From a bacterium (GTDB lineage: Bacteria; Verrucomicrobiota; Verrucomicrobiia; Limisphaerales; RI-55): 64,000 bases of DNA. The DNA is taken from positions 93,755 through 157,754 of the forward strand of contig WGOC01000009.1 in assembly GCA_016124235.1 (NCBI GenBank). The letters run 5' to 3'. The notes under the pieces are model-generated. The model worked only from the letters and a program-made list of their open reading frames with translations, was not told the origin of the DNA and did no database searches. This document shows, piece after piece, positions 31,802 to 40,617 of this stretch. Positions within the stretch are counted from its first letter, which is position 1; the number at the start of each line of letters is the position of its first letter. A program made the translations under genes and the position numbers.

Positions 31802-34800
31802 GCTGGGACGGGCATACTTCCGCTCCTCTGGCCAACGCCCAGCTTTTTGTAAATCTTCCGATAATCGCTCGCCATTTCCTCGACTGATCGATGCTCGATC
31901 GCGGCAATTTCGCGAAGTGCTTGCTCGTAGAGCCGTGGCGTGTCGATAACTTCAACCATCTTGTGATACCAGGCCTCGGCGTAGGTCGGATCAAGCAGCC
32001 ATCCTCCGCCAGCCCGCTCGATCCGTTCCTTGAGAGCTCCCAGGTTGGACGCCAAGACCGGCAGTCCGGCCGCCCACGATTCCGTCAACGTGTGGCAGTA
32101 CGTTTCCGGCCAGATCGAAGCGATCAACGAAAATGCCGGACGGATCTCTCGCAAAACTTGGGGCAGTTCATCGCGCTCGTACGTGCCATGACAAACCCCG
32201 CCCAAAGCTTCCGGATTGAAAGTGGACGCGCGGTTACCGAGGAAATGAAATTCAAAGCGATTGCCCAATTGGCGGTTGATGGTCATCAAACCTTCGATCA
32301 GCTCGCTTCCCTTCGCGCGGTCGATATTTCCAAGGCAAACAACCCGCACCGGTCCATCGGTTGACGGCACGTCCGAAGTCGAATGGTGTGTGATATTCCG
32401 GCCGTGTTCGATCACGTGAAAGTCTGCTTCGCCGAGGAACGGAAATGCGTCCTGCAAAGTCTGGCGCGCAGACTCGCAGGTGGTGACGAATGCTTTGCAG
32501 AGCTTTAACGCGGAGGCCATACGCCTGCGGTGCACGTGCACGAACTGATGTTTCATCACCGGCACTTCGCCGCGGAACCAACTTCGCGCCACGGTGCAAT
32601 CACCATCGCTGGCCGTGCATTTGCCGGCACAATACTTACCTCGATCGTCGATCAATTGAATCGTCGGGCACACCGTGTAGTAATCGTGGAATGACATCAC
32701 GATCGGTATCCCCAAGGCATCAATGCAGTGGAGCGCATCCGGGCCGCTTCCCAACAGATGGCGCACATGCAAGGTCTGCACGTGAAAGCTTCCGCAAATA
32801 TCTTCGAGGACCTTTGTTCGTTCCTCGCCGATGTCTTGTTGCACCTGCCAGGGCAGCGAAAATGCGTAACGCCGAATCGGAATCAGGCCGCCGTCCTGGC
32901 ATTCGTGCAGTGTCCAGTGGTTCAAATCGGTCTTCAACACGAGGCACCGAAAGTCCCGCGACAGCTCGTTTATCAGATCCGCGTTGGTCAACAACGTTCC
33001 CCCTTTTCCCGCATGAATCATGAACAACAGGCACGGCCGATCCGTTTCCTTTTCGTGCGCCTTTTCGGGATGCTCCAGTCGGGCTCGAAGTTCAGCGCGC
33101 AGGCCGTCCAGCGGATCGTTCTGCAACCACCGACTTACGTCCCGTTTATAGGTGGGATGCAGTCGGCGAAGCGTTTCCCGACTCTGGTTCATCAATTCAT
33201 TTCTTGCGTCGAGAAACGAAGCGCCACGGCGGTGGAAAATATAGGTCGAGTCGTCAATGAGGTTTACAAAGCCGCGGGAGATTGCCCGCATGCAAAAATC
33301 ATTTTCCTCGCCGTAACCTCGCGGGAAGTTTCGCTCATCAAACCGACCGATCACGTTCAGTGACCGGCGCGTGACATACATGCAGAAGCCGTTTCCGGTC
33401 GGCACAGAAGGTCGAATCCGTTTCGACAACCGCTCGACGAGCCGCCCCACGTCAACACAAGTGAGCGGGGCCGGAATCTGATTCACGGTATTGTTTTGCG
33501 GAACGGAAAACGCCCCCGCAGCATTCGACAAAGGCGTCACTGTGGCGACGTGGTCCCGCGACATCGCGCACGCGGCGAGCTTTTCCAACCATCCGGGTGT
33601 CACCTGTGTATCGCTGTTGAGAAGTACCACGTCCGCAGGAGCCAACCGGCAGCCGATGTTCACCGTCCGTGTGAAACCTCGATTAACCGGATTGTGTCGC
33701 AAGTGAATGTGCGGGTAATTCTTCGCGTAGCCGTGGAGCAGGGGCAATATGGTCGAATCAGGACTGCAATCGTCGATGAGCAGGATTTGGTGAGGATGAA
33801 GAGTGTGACGCACCAAGCTCTCGAGACATCCCTTCACGTCTTCCGCCGCATTGTAGACCGGGATGACCACCGTAATGAGCCCGGGATTCAGGGGCTTTTC
33901 CAGTGGTTCCGCGGGCGGCAGGAAATCCACCCCCGTCGGCTCATTAGATGCGAGATACCGTACCTTCGGTGACAGTTGCCCTGAACTCCGCGGCCGCATC
34001 ATTGCGGAGACGGAAGCCTGCATTCGGCGCATCCATCCCATCGTGGATAGATCAAAAACAAAACAACTTTGGTCTCCGCCCGCCCAACGATACCGGGCAC
34101 GCAGATAGGCTCCAAATTCTTGATAATGATCGAACCACCACCACGACGTTCGCGGAAAAACAATCGTGTTCGCCCCTCGTTTCCGTGCCGCCTCGAGGTA
34201 GTCGATGGCGTCGCTATCTGACGCTGGATGATAGCCCGTGTAGACGCCCTGTTCGGTTTGGGGAAAATGCCAGCCCCGATGCTTATGGAAACGCAAAAGA
34301 TCGTCGTCCCCCTTGCTGACCACGGCCACCACATTCTCTGCCGGCACCCAACGGTCCACCGCCGATTGAACCCCTCTTACCACATCCTGATAACGGGAGT
34401 CATCAATCGGTTCGCGGGCATTCGAAATCTCCATAGCAGGTAGTTCTTTTTGGGTGGTGCGAAGCTCCCGTTGGGGAATCAACCTTGCGGTCGCTGAAAC
34501 AGCTTGACCACCCCGGGCAATCACTTGCGAAAGGAGGCGGTTCAAAGGCGAACGCGGTCGCGGCGGCAGCCGAAAAATCGAGCAAGTTTCGTCCTCGCAA
34601 ATGCATTCGGCGTTGGCCTTTAGGTGCAGCCCAAGCTCGCCGTAATACTCCAACCACCAACGGAATATCCGCGGCACCACAAAAAACTCGGCACCAGCCA
34701 GCCATTGGGATCGAAGCTGTTCCACAACGTCCGTGCCATTCGCCGGATGGTAGCCAAGGTACGCTCCCCGTTCATTTCGCGGAAAATGCCACGCCGTCCG

Positions 34801-36798
34801 CGCGCCCAATCTGAGCAGCTGCTCATCCCCTTTGCTGATGATTGCAACCGTGGCTCCGGGCCGGATCCAGGCATCGACTGCGTCGCGTACCCCAAGGACC
34901 AATTTTAAGTATTCGATGGTTTTGGTGGCTTCGCCGAGATGCGCCTCCGCCACGGATCGGGCAACCTGTGCGGTCCCCAATTGGTTTTTAAGGTCCACCG
35001 ATTCCTTCCGCAACTCGCGCGCGTGATCTTCCGAAACCGCCAACGCGTCCTGCACTTGCGTACAGGCGACGGCAAGTTCGTCGATGCGCAATCGCCACTC
35101 GTGATGGCGCGCGGCCGTCTTCCGCCGTTCACCGACGAGCTCCATCTGCGCTCGCTGCAACGCACGTTCAGCGCCCGTCAGTGAAACGCATGTGCTGTGA
35201 TGCTGTGCTTGCAGTTCTTCAAGTCGCGCCTCGAGCCGTTCGCGCTTGCGCCGCTCATCATCGTGGACTTGCTTGTAGTGGTTGGCGTCTATCAACTGCT
35301 TCTTCAGATTGTTGATAGTGGCCGCAACGTCCTTTCTTTCGCGCTCGAATTGCGCCCCGGCGATATTCTTCTCCTCGTCCAGCGCGGCGAATTCGATTTT
35401 CAATTTCGCCATGTCCGAGGTGACGGACTTCAGTGAACTTTCCACCTCAAGAAGTTCCGCGCGCAATGCCGCGACGTTTGATTCGTTTTGTTTGCGCTTT
35501 TGGGTTTCCTGTCTGAGTTGGCGCACCGTCGCGGCGCAGCGCAGGGCATGATGCCTGATCAGCAGTTCCAATGGCGCGGAGTAACTTTTACCAACCGCGG
35601 GCGGTTGGCGCGAGATGTCGGTCGGATTTTTTGAATTGAGCGCCTCACTTGCCGACGCTGGGGGGCGTTGATGATTTTGAATCAGCGTACACACCTGACT
35701 CCAATGCTGATCAAGGCGCGGCAGCGCCTTTTGTAAAACCTGCTGCCACGAATTGACCGATGCGGTGTGCAATTGTTCGAATCGTTGTTCGGCCTCGAAC
35801 CACGATTCCGCGAGCCATTCGCTGAGTCCGAACATTCGCAGAAATCCCACAAACTTATGTCGTGTCGGCGCGGTGCGCGGTACGACAACCAACGCCTTTT
35901 TGCCAAAAGAACACGCGGTGATGCAGCCGTGCAAAGAAGATCCCAAGTAGGCTTCCGAGCGTGCAATGCACGCCGCCAACTCGCGTAGACTGTTGGGCTG
36001 ATCAACAATCAACGGATTGGACTTCATCCGCTCACCGACCTCGCGCTGCAATTTTGAATCGCCGTGACAAGGCCCCAGCGCGAGCAACACCGCCGTCGTT
36101 TGGCGGCTCGCACAGATGCGATCCAGACGACCGGCGAGTTCTGCAGCACTTTCCTGCGTGAATCGCCCGTTCAGATGAATTGCGAGTGTGCTACAGGGCA
36201 AACTTCGCTGACGACGGGCAAATGCTTCCGCGTAAGCGTCGTCAACTTCCTCCGGCGACCACAATTGTGAAACTTCCAGAGCGGTGTCCGGAATGATATT
36301 GATCTCGGTTGCGAACCCGGTGCGCTGCAACCAACGCTTGCTCGCATCGTCGCGGACGGCCACGTAATGTGCCGCACTGGCGGCCCACTTTGCCAGATCA
36401 CACAGTTCATCAAGAATGGGCTCACTGACGCCAGGTCCGTTCCACCAAAGCGGGAGTCCTCGAGCCTCAGCCAGGACGGCTGGTTCCATCCAAAGCCGCG
36501 GGTAAGCCAACGTCGCCGCAAGGCCCCCTTGTTGATACTGTTCGAGGGAAGTTGCGCCGAAGTTGATCAGGTTTCCCCCGCCTACGGCCACCGCGACAAT
36601 GGTCGACGCGTTGTCGATCAAGTCGTCCAAACTGATCGAAGAAACACAATCACCCCAGACCGGTTTCCCACCACACGGCGACACGTGTGCGAAATCAAAT
36701 CCCAAACCCGCGAGTCGCCGCTCCAGAACCAGGGGAAACAGCAAATCGCCGTAGTTAGGCACATCGAACGTGCCAAAATGGGCTATGCATTTCGTCAC
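31798..36798 (-). CDS. Giant multidomain glycan enzyme: pyruvyltransferase, coiled coil, two SKGD domains, GT2 and GT4
   Basis: A 1666-residue protein. The GTG at 36798 follows AGGAGG at seven bases and overlaps the upstream stop as GTGA. Domains: polysaccharide pyruvyltransferase (about 1-370; GTFDVPNYGDLLFPL, SSLHGCITACSFGKKALVV); coiled coil (about 415-635); two copies of a domain with SKGD, HFP and WW motifs (about 638-745 and 803-916); a GT2 glycosyltransferase (about 973-1200; VVIPVYNAAEDVKGCLESL, LLNSDTQVTPGWLEKLAACA); and a GT4-like glycosyltransferase (about 1258-1666; VCLGNIDRAKGSELIEGL, PETYCHTLTESWAAGLPVLA). It probably acts on the cytoplasmic face, linking several successive steps of one glycan; the coiled coil could act as a spacer. 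Confidence 0.9.
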   Translation of the reverse strand: MTKCIAHFGTFDVPNYGDLLFPLVLERRLAGLGFDFAHVSPCGGKPVWGDCVSSISLDDLIDNASTIVAVAVGGGNLINFGATSLEQYQQGGLAATLAYPRLWMEPAVLAEARGLPLWWNGPGVSEPILDELCDLAKWAASAAHYVAVRDDASKRWLQRTGFATEINIIPDTALEVSQLWSPEEVDDAYAEAFARRQRSLPCSTLAIHLNGRFTQESAAELAGRLDRICASRQTTAVLLALGPCHGDSKLQREVGERMKSNPLIVDQPNSLRELAACIARSEAYLGSSLHGCITACSFGKKALVVVPRTAPTRHKFVGFLRMFGLSEWLAESWFEAEQRFEQLHTASVNSWQQVLQKALPRLDQHWSQVCTLIQNHQRPPASASEALNSKNPTDISRQPPAVGKSYSAPLELLIRHHALRCAATVRQLRQETQKRKQNESNVAALRAELLEVESSLKSVTSDMAKLKIEFAALDEEKNIAGAQFERERKDVAATINNLKKQLIDANHYKQVHDDERRKRERLEARLEELQAQHHSTCVSLTGAERALQRAQMELVGERRKTAARHHEWRLRIDELAVACTQVQDALAVSEDHARELRKESVDLKNQLGTAQVARSVAEAHLGEATKTIEYLKLVLGVRDAVDAWIRPGATVAIISKGDEQLLRLGARTAWHFPRNERGAYLGYHPANGTDVVEQLRSQWLAGAEFFVVPRIFRWWLEYYGELGLHLKANAECICEDETCSIFRLPPRPRSPLNRLLSQVIARGGQAVSATARLIPQRELRTTQKELPAMEISNAREPIDDSRYQDVVRGVQSAVDRWVPAENVVAVVSKGDDDLLRFHKHRGWHFPQTEQGVYTGYHPASDSDAIDYLEAARKRGANTIVFPRTSWWWFDHYQEFGAYLRARYRWAGGDQSCFVFDLSTMGWMRRMQASVSAMMRPRSSGQLSPKVRYLASNEPTGVDFLPPAEPLEKPLNPGLITVVIPVYNAAEDVKGCLESLVRHTLHPHQILLIDDCSPDSTILPLLHGYAKNYPHIHLRHNPVNRGFTRTVNIGCRLAPADVVLLNSDTQVTPGWLEKLAACAMSRDHVATVTPLSNAAGAFSVPQNNTVNQIPAPLTCVDVGRLVERLSKRIRPSVPTGNGFCMYVTRRSLNVIGRFDERNFPRGYGEENDFCMRAISRGFVNLIDDSTYIFHRRGASFLDARNELMNQSRETLRRLHPTYKRDVSRWLQNDPLDGLRAELRARLEHPEKAHEKETDRPCLLFMIHAGKGGTLLTNADLINELSRDFRCLVLKTDLNHWTLHECQDGGLIPIRRYAFSLPWQVQQDIGEERTKVLEDICGSFHVQTLHVRHLLGSGPDALHCIDALGIPIVMSFHDYYTVCPTIQLIDDRGKYCAGKCTASDGDCTVARSWFRGEVPVMKHQFVHVHRRRMASALKLCKAFVTTCESARQTLQDAFPFLGEADFHVIEHGRNITHHSTSDVPSTDGPVRVVCLGNIDRAKGSELIEGLMTINRQLGNRFEFHFLGNRASTFNPEALGGVCHGTYERDELPQVLREIRPAFSLIASIWPETYCHTLTESWAAGLPVLASNLGALKERIERAGGGWLLDPTYAEAWYHKMVEVIDTPRLYEQALREIAAIEHRSVEEMASDYRKIYKKLGVGQRSGSMPVPA

Positions 36799-38156
36799 GA
36801 CACCGCCTCCTTTAATCCTTGTTGTAAACGCTGCAGGAGATTGTCTGTGGTGGGGCGCAACGCATAGATCAGACAAATGCCGTCGGCACTGAGCACACAT
36901 TCGAACTGGCTGCTCAGGTGGCGCTGAAAATCACGATAATGTTCCAACCACCAGCGAGCAGTTTCCGGGATAAGAAGATACTCTGCGCCGCGGGATCGCA
37001 GCGATTCGAGATGCGCGATGGCATCGGCACTGTTGGCTGGATGATGGCCCGCGTACGCGCCCTGTTCCGTCTGGGGAAAATGCCGCGCATGGCACCAGTC
37101 CATCTCCAGCAGTGAACCGTCGCCCTTGCTGACCACCAAAACAAACGCATCGGCCGGAACGGCCCGCCGGGCGGCGGCGATCACTTGCTCCCGCAAGCGC
37201 TGGTATTGCAGTTCCGGTGAGTCCTTCAAAACCGCGCCGAGCTCCAGGCGGAGCCGTGTGTTTTCACGGCGCAATTCCGCGAGGTGACGGCTGTTTTGAC
37301 GAAGCTGGAACTCCGTTTCAAAGCCTCGCTCGATGGTGTCGACCGTGGCCAGTAGCGGAGAAAAATTGACCGCGAATGGATACTTGCCTTCGTAGTTAAT
37401 GCCGAACAGTTCGTCTTCGAGATAATACTGCAGATCGTCCGGTCGAACCCGATCCAGCCAGCGCTGCCGGTAGAGCGCAACGTTTTCCGAATCGTTGGCG
37501 AACCGTTGCGGCGAGACCGATTCAAAATGTTCAACCACGCTTTCGTGGCAGTAATGAACTTCCCGACCAGCGGCGCCCAAACGCAGGCACAAATCCACAT
37601 CTTCGAACCCGTTCCGAAATTCAGCATCAAACCCACCGTGCCCGACAAACACCTCCCGCCGAACCAACATGCACGCGGCCGTGACGATCTGAAAGCGACG
37701 GGACTTTTCGACGGCTGGATGATCAGCCGGAAAGCCCGCGTAGATGTGCCGCGGATAACGATCCTGACAGATCACAACACCGGCGTGTTGGACGGTGTTG
37801 TCCGGATAGAGCAACCGGGCACCAACGATCGCCGCGGCCGAATGTTCGGCAGCGTATTTCTCCAGCGCATCGAGCCATCCTTCGCGGGGCACCGTGTCAT
37901 TGTTCAGGAACACCACATAATCCGTCTCCGCGACCGCAGCACCATCGTTGCAACTGACACTGAAACCATCGTTCTCCGCGTGGCAAATTACGCGAATCCG
38001 GTCCCGATACCTCGCCAACACGGTGGGTGTGTCGTCGGTGGAACCGTCGTCCACGACCACGATCCGGCTATGCCCCTGATCAATCAATGCATCCAGACAT
38101 TGGGCAGTCAACTGGCACTGGTTGAAAACCGGAATGACGATTGTGCTTTTATCCAT
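36795..38156 (-). CDS. GT2 glycosyltransferase with C-terminal SKGD domain
   Basis: 453 residues from ATG 38156, which follows GGGAGG at five bases. Residues 1-250 form a GT-A family 2 domain: TIVIPVFNQCQLTAQCLDAL, the DxD-like FLNNDTVPREGW, and FDAEFRNGFEDVDLCLRLGA (the ED acid-base region). A short linker is followed, at about 315-435, by one copy of the unnamed domain (LVVSKGDGSLLEM, ARHFPQTEQGAYAGHHPA, GAEYLLIPETARWWLEHY). The gene overlaps its upstream neighbour by eight bases and the giant gene by four. The sugar transferred is unknown. Confidence 0.9.
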   Translation of the reverse strand: MDKSTIVIPVFNQCQLTAQCLDALIDQGHSRIVVVDDGSTDDTPTVLARYRDRIRVICHAENDGFSVSCNDGAAVAETDYVVFLNNDTVPREGWLDALEKYAAEHSAAAIVGARLLYPDNTVQHAGVVICQDRYPRHIYAGFPADHPAVEKSRRFQIVTAACMLVRREVFVGHGGFDAEFRNGFEDVDLCLRLGAAGREVHYCHESVVEHFESVSPQRFANDSENVALYRQRWLDRVRPDDLQYYLEDELFGINYEGKYPFAVNFSPLLATVDTIERGFETEFQLRQNSRHLAELRRENTRLRLELGAVLKDSPELQYQRLREQVIAAARRAVPADAFVLVVSKGDGSLLEMDWCHARHFPQTEQGAYAGHHPANSADAIAHLESLRSRGAEYLLIPETARWWLEHYRDFQRHLSSQFECVLSADGICLIYALRPTTDNLLQRLQQGLKEAVS

Positions 38157-40617
38157 GACGACCTCCCACATCAAAAATGACGCACGTCTCGTCGTCGTGC
38201 ATGACCGGGCGATAACGCGACTCGAGGTGGACCTTGAAATCCGAATAGAAATCCAACCACCAAAATGCCGGCTTCGGGATCAGCAGGAATTCGGCGCCAC
38301 GACTGCGCAATGATTCCAGTTGTGCGATCGCTTCGGTACTGTCGGCCGGGTAAACATTCGCGTAATCGCCGGAACCATCCTGTGGAAAATGCAGGCCGCA
38401 CGCGCCGCCCAAATTCAGCAATTCCTCGTCACCTTTGCTCACCACCATGACTCGCGCACCGTGGGGCAGGAGATCCGCCGCGGACTGCCGAATCCGTTCA
38501 CGCAATTCGCGATATTCCGGCGTGACGCGTCGACCGTGAGGCCGCCACGCCATCCCCCACTTCATCTCAAACCGTCGGCGATTGGTTTCGAAGATCTCGT
38601 CGTATTTGCCGTTTGTGCAAAGCTCGCCCAGCGATGCCTGCCCAAAGTGGTGAACAAACACGTCCTCCGTGCACAGGATCCGATACTCCGCCACGCGCAT
38701 ACGCATGGCGTAGTCATCATCCTCGAACATGCCGATCTCAAACCGTTCATCGAGGGGGCCCACTTGCTCGTAGACTTCCTTGCGCAACGCCACGCAATAC
38801 ATCGCCAGCATCGGGATCTCCGAAGAAACGCCGTCGAATTGAATCGTTCTTTCCCGCGCAAAATGCTCGAGCTCGCCGTACGTAACGTACGGCGCATCGA
38901 TCTGCGCTTCATTACAAGTTCGGTTGGTCACGGGACCAACGAGTCCGACACTGGCGTCGCTCAATCGCTGGAGCAATCGATCGCGCCAACCAGGCAGGAC
39001 CAATGTGTCGCTGTTGAGGAGGATCAAATAGGGATTGATCGCGACCGCAATCCCCTGAGTGTTGGCAGCCGCAAAGCCCCGGTTCGTCTCATTCAAAATC
39101 AGCTTCACAAACGGGTTCATTTGCGATAGTTCGCGCAGAAAACCAACCGTGCCGTCCGTGGACGCGTTGTCGACGACGATCAGTTCGTCGCGCGCATCCC
39201 ATCCGTTGCCCAGCAACGCTGTCAGGCAAAGTTTCGTGTAAGCCAATCCTTGGTGCGTCACGATCACGATGCTCGCGCCGTTTCCCGATGGTTTGGCCGT
39301 TGCCGAGGGTGTTGGCAGGTCCAACGCGATCTTGATGGTCTCCTCGGCCAGCCGGGTCGGCCAGCGGGAGACTGGGGCTACCCGCATTGACGCAGGCAAG
39401 ACTTCACGCTTTCGGTCGGCTAGAATCGAAGGACGTGAGAATGAAACACCGACGTCATCCAGCAAACGCTTCAGCACCACCTCGTGGTCAAAGAATTCGC
39501 GCGCGACGTCGAATGCGCCACGCCGGTGTTTTTCGTAGTCCGCGTTTACCGCTTCAACGGCCGCCACGGCTTCGTCCAGTGTGGAAAATGCGAACAATCC
39601 GGTGCCGGTCGGCATCAAATTGCTGAACCCGGTTTCCTGCGTAATCACCGGTCGGCCCGCCGCGAGATACGTCGCGGCCCGGTCACTGAACCACCCGCTG
39701 CGCAGCCGAACGTTTTGATCCTTGGCGACGGTAAATTCACCACGAGACTGGCCGATGTATTCACGGTAGGCATCCAGGTCGAGCGTGAACTCAATTGCCG
39801 GGCGAACGCGCCAACCCTTGTTCTGCAACAGACGCTCGTCCGCCTCGCCGTAGCTGGCCAACGCCAACTCGAACGGCTGCGCAACGCGTCGTGGCAGATC
39901 AATGACTTTTTGAAACTCCAGGTGCTTGCTCCAGCGGTAAACTTCGCCCTGAAATCGCACCGGTCGACCGAGCTGTTTCCAGTTGCCGATAGTCGTAAAT
40001 GTTGAAGCAGCTCCGCCGCCGGCATCCTTCCAAAAGTTCAGAACGACCGGTTGCCGGGTCGGCTTGAAATCAAACTGTCGCGGAACCGGAACGCGGCAAT
40101 CGGGCTTTCGGAGGTTTTCGCCGTATGAAAAAAACGCGCAATGAGGTGCGAGATAATCAATACTTTCCTGCTTTTGATCGAACAAATCGATTTCCACGTC
40201 GACCGGATCGGTTCCGAGATAGACTAACCGATTGGTAGCGGTCAGGTCCGCCGTGGGCAGGTGGCTGCCATGCAGATTGATGAGCAAAGCCGCCGAGGCG
40301 TAGACATCGCGCAACGCGGATTCAGTCATGCCAAAGAAGCGCGGCGACGGATACGGCGCGTGATACGCCCAGCGATCGCCCAGACCGAATCGTGTCATAA
40401 TCTCGGAAATGTAGGTGGCCGCCCGCAGCGCACCATCGTCGTCATCGCTGCGCATCAATTTACTCGGCGTACATCCGTGCGCTTCCACGTAGTAGACGTC
40501 AAACCCGAGGCGCTGTAGCCCAATCAGATAATGCACCGTCTGCCACGCCACTCCCGCCACGGGAAAGTGGCTCAGGAAGCCGAGCAGCACGATCTTCTCT
40601 GGTCGCCGAATGTTCAT
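38149..40617 (-). CDS. Fusion of CgeB-like glycosyltransferase, GT2 glycosyltransferase and SKGD domain
   Basis: An 822-residue protein. Residues 1-395 are the third copy of the CgeB-like GT-B unit (IVLLGFLSHFPVAGVAWQTV, RSGWFSDRAATYLAAGRPVI, TGFSNLMPTGTGLFAFSTLD). Residues about 450-700 are GT2 (ASIVIVTHQGLAYTKLCLTA, LLNSDTLVLPGWRDRLLQRL, FEIGMFEDDDYAMRMRVAEY). Residues about 700-820 are the unnamed domain (RVMVVSKGDEELLNLGG, GLHFPQDGSGDYANVYPADS, FLLIPKPAFWWLDFY). Its ATG overlaps the ABC exporter stop (ATGA at 40617-40614). Two transferase domains in one chain suggest consecutive sugar additions. Confidence 0.9.
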   Translation of the reverse strand: MNIRRPEKIVLLGFLSHFPVAGVAWQTVHYLIGLQRLGFDVYYVEAHGCTPSKLMRSDDDDGALRAATYISEIMTRFGLGDRWAYHAPYPSPRFFGMTESALRDVYASAALLINLHGSHLPTADLTATNRLVYLGTDPVDVEIDLFDQKQESIDYLAPHCAFFSYGENLRKPDCRVPVPRQFDFKPTRQPVVLNFWKDAGGGAASTFTTIGNWKQLGRPVRFQGEVYRWSKHLEFQKVIDLPRRVAQPFELALASYGEADERLLQNKGWRVRPAIEFTLDLDAYREYIGQSRGEFTVAKDQNVRLRSGWFSDRAATYLAAGRPVITQETGFSNLMPTGTGLFAFSTLDEAVAAVEAVNADYEKHRRGAFDVAREFFDHEVVLKRLLDDVGVSFSRPSILADRKREVLPASMRVAPVSRWPTRLAEETIKIALDLPTPSATAKPSGNGASIVIVTHQGLAYTKLCLTALLGNGWDARDELIVVDNASTDGTVGFLRELSQMNPFVKLILNETNRGFAAANTQGIAVAINPYLILLNSDTLVLPGWRDRLLQRLSDASVGLVGPVTNRTCNEAQIDAPYVTYGELEHFARERTIQFDGVSSEIPMLAMYCVALRKEVYEQVGPLDERFEIGMFEDDDYAMRMRVAEYRILCTEDVFVHHFGQASLGELCTNGKYDEIFETNRRRFEMKWGMAWRPHGRRVTPEYRELRERIRQSAADLLPHGARVMVVSKGDEELLNLGGACGLHFPQDGSGDYANVYPADSTEAIAQLESLRSRGAEFLLIPKPAFWWLDFYSDFKVHLESRYRPVMHDDETCVIFDVGGRHG

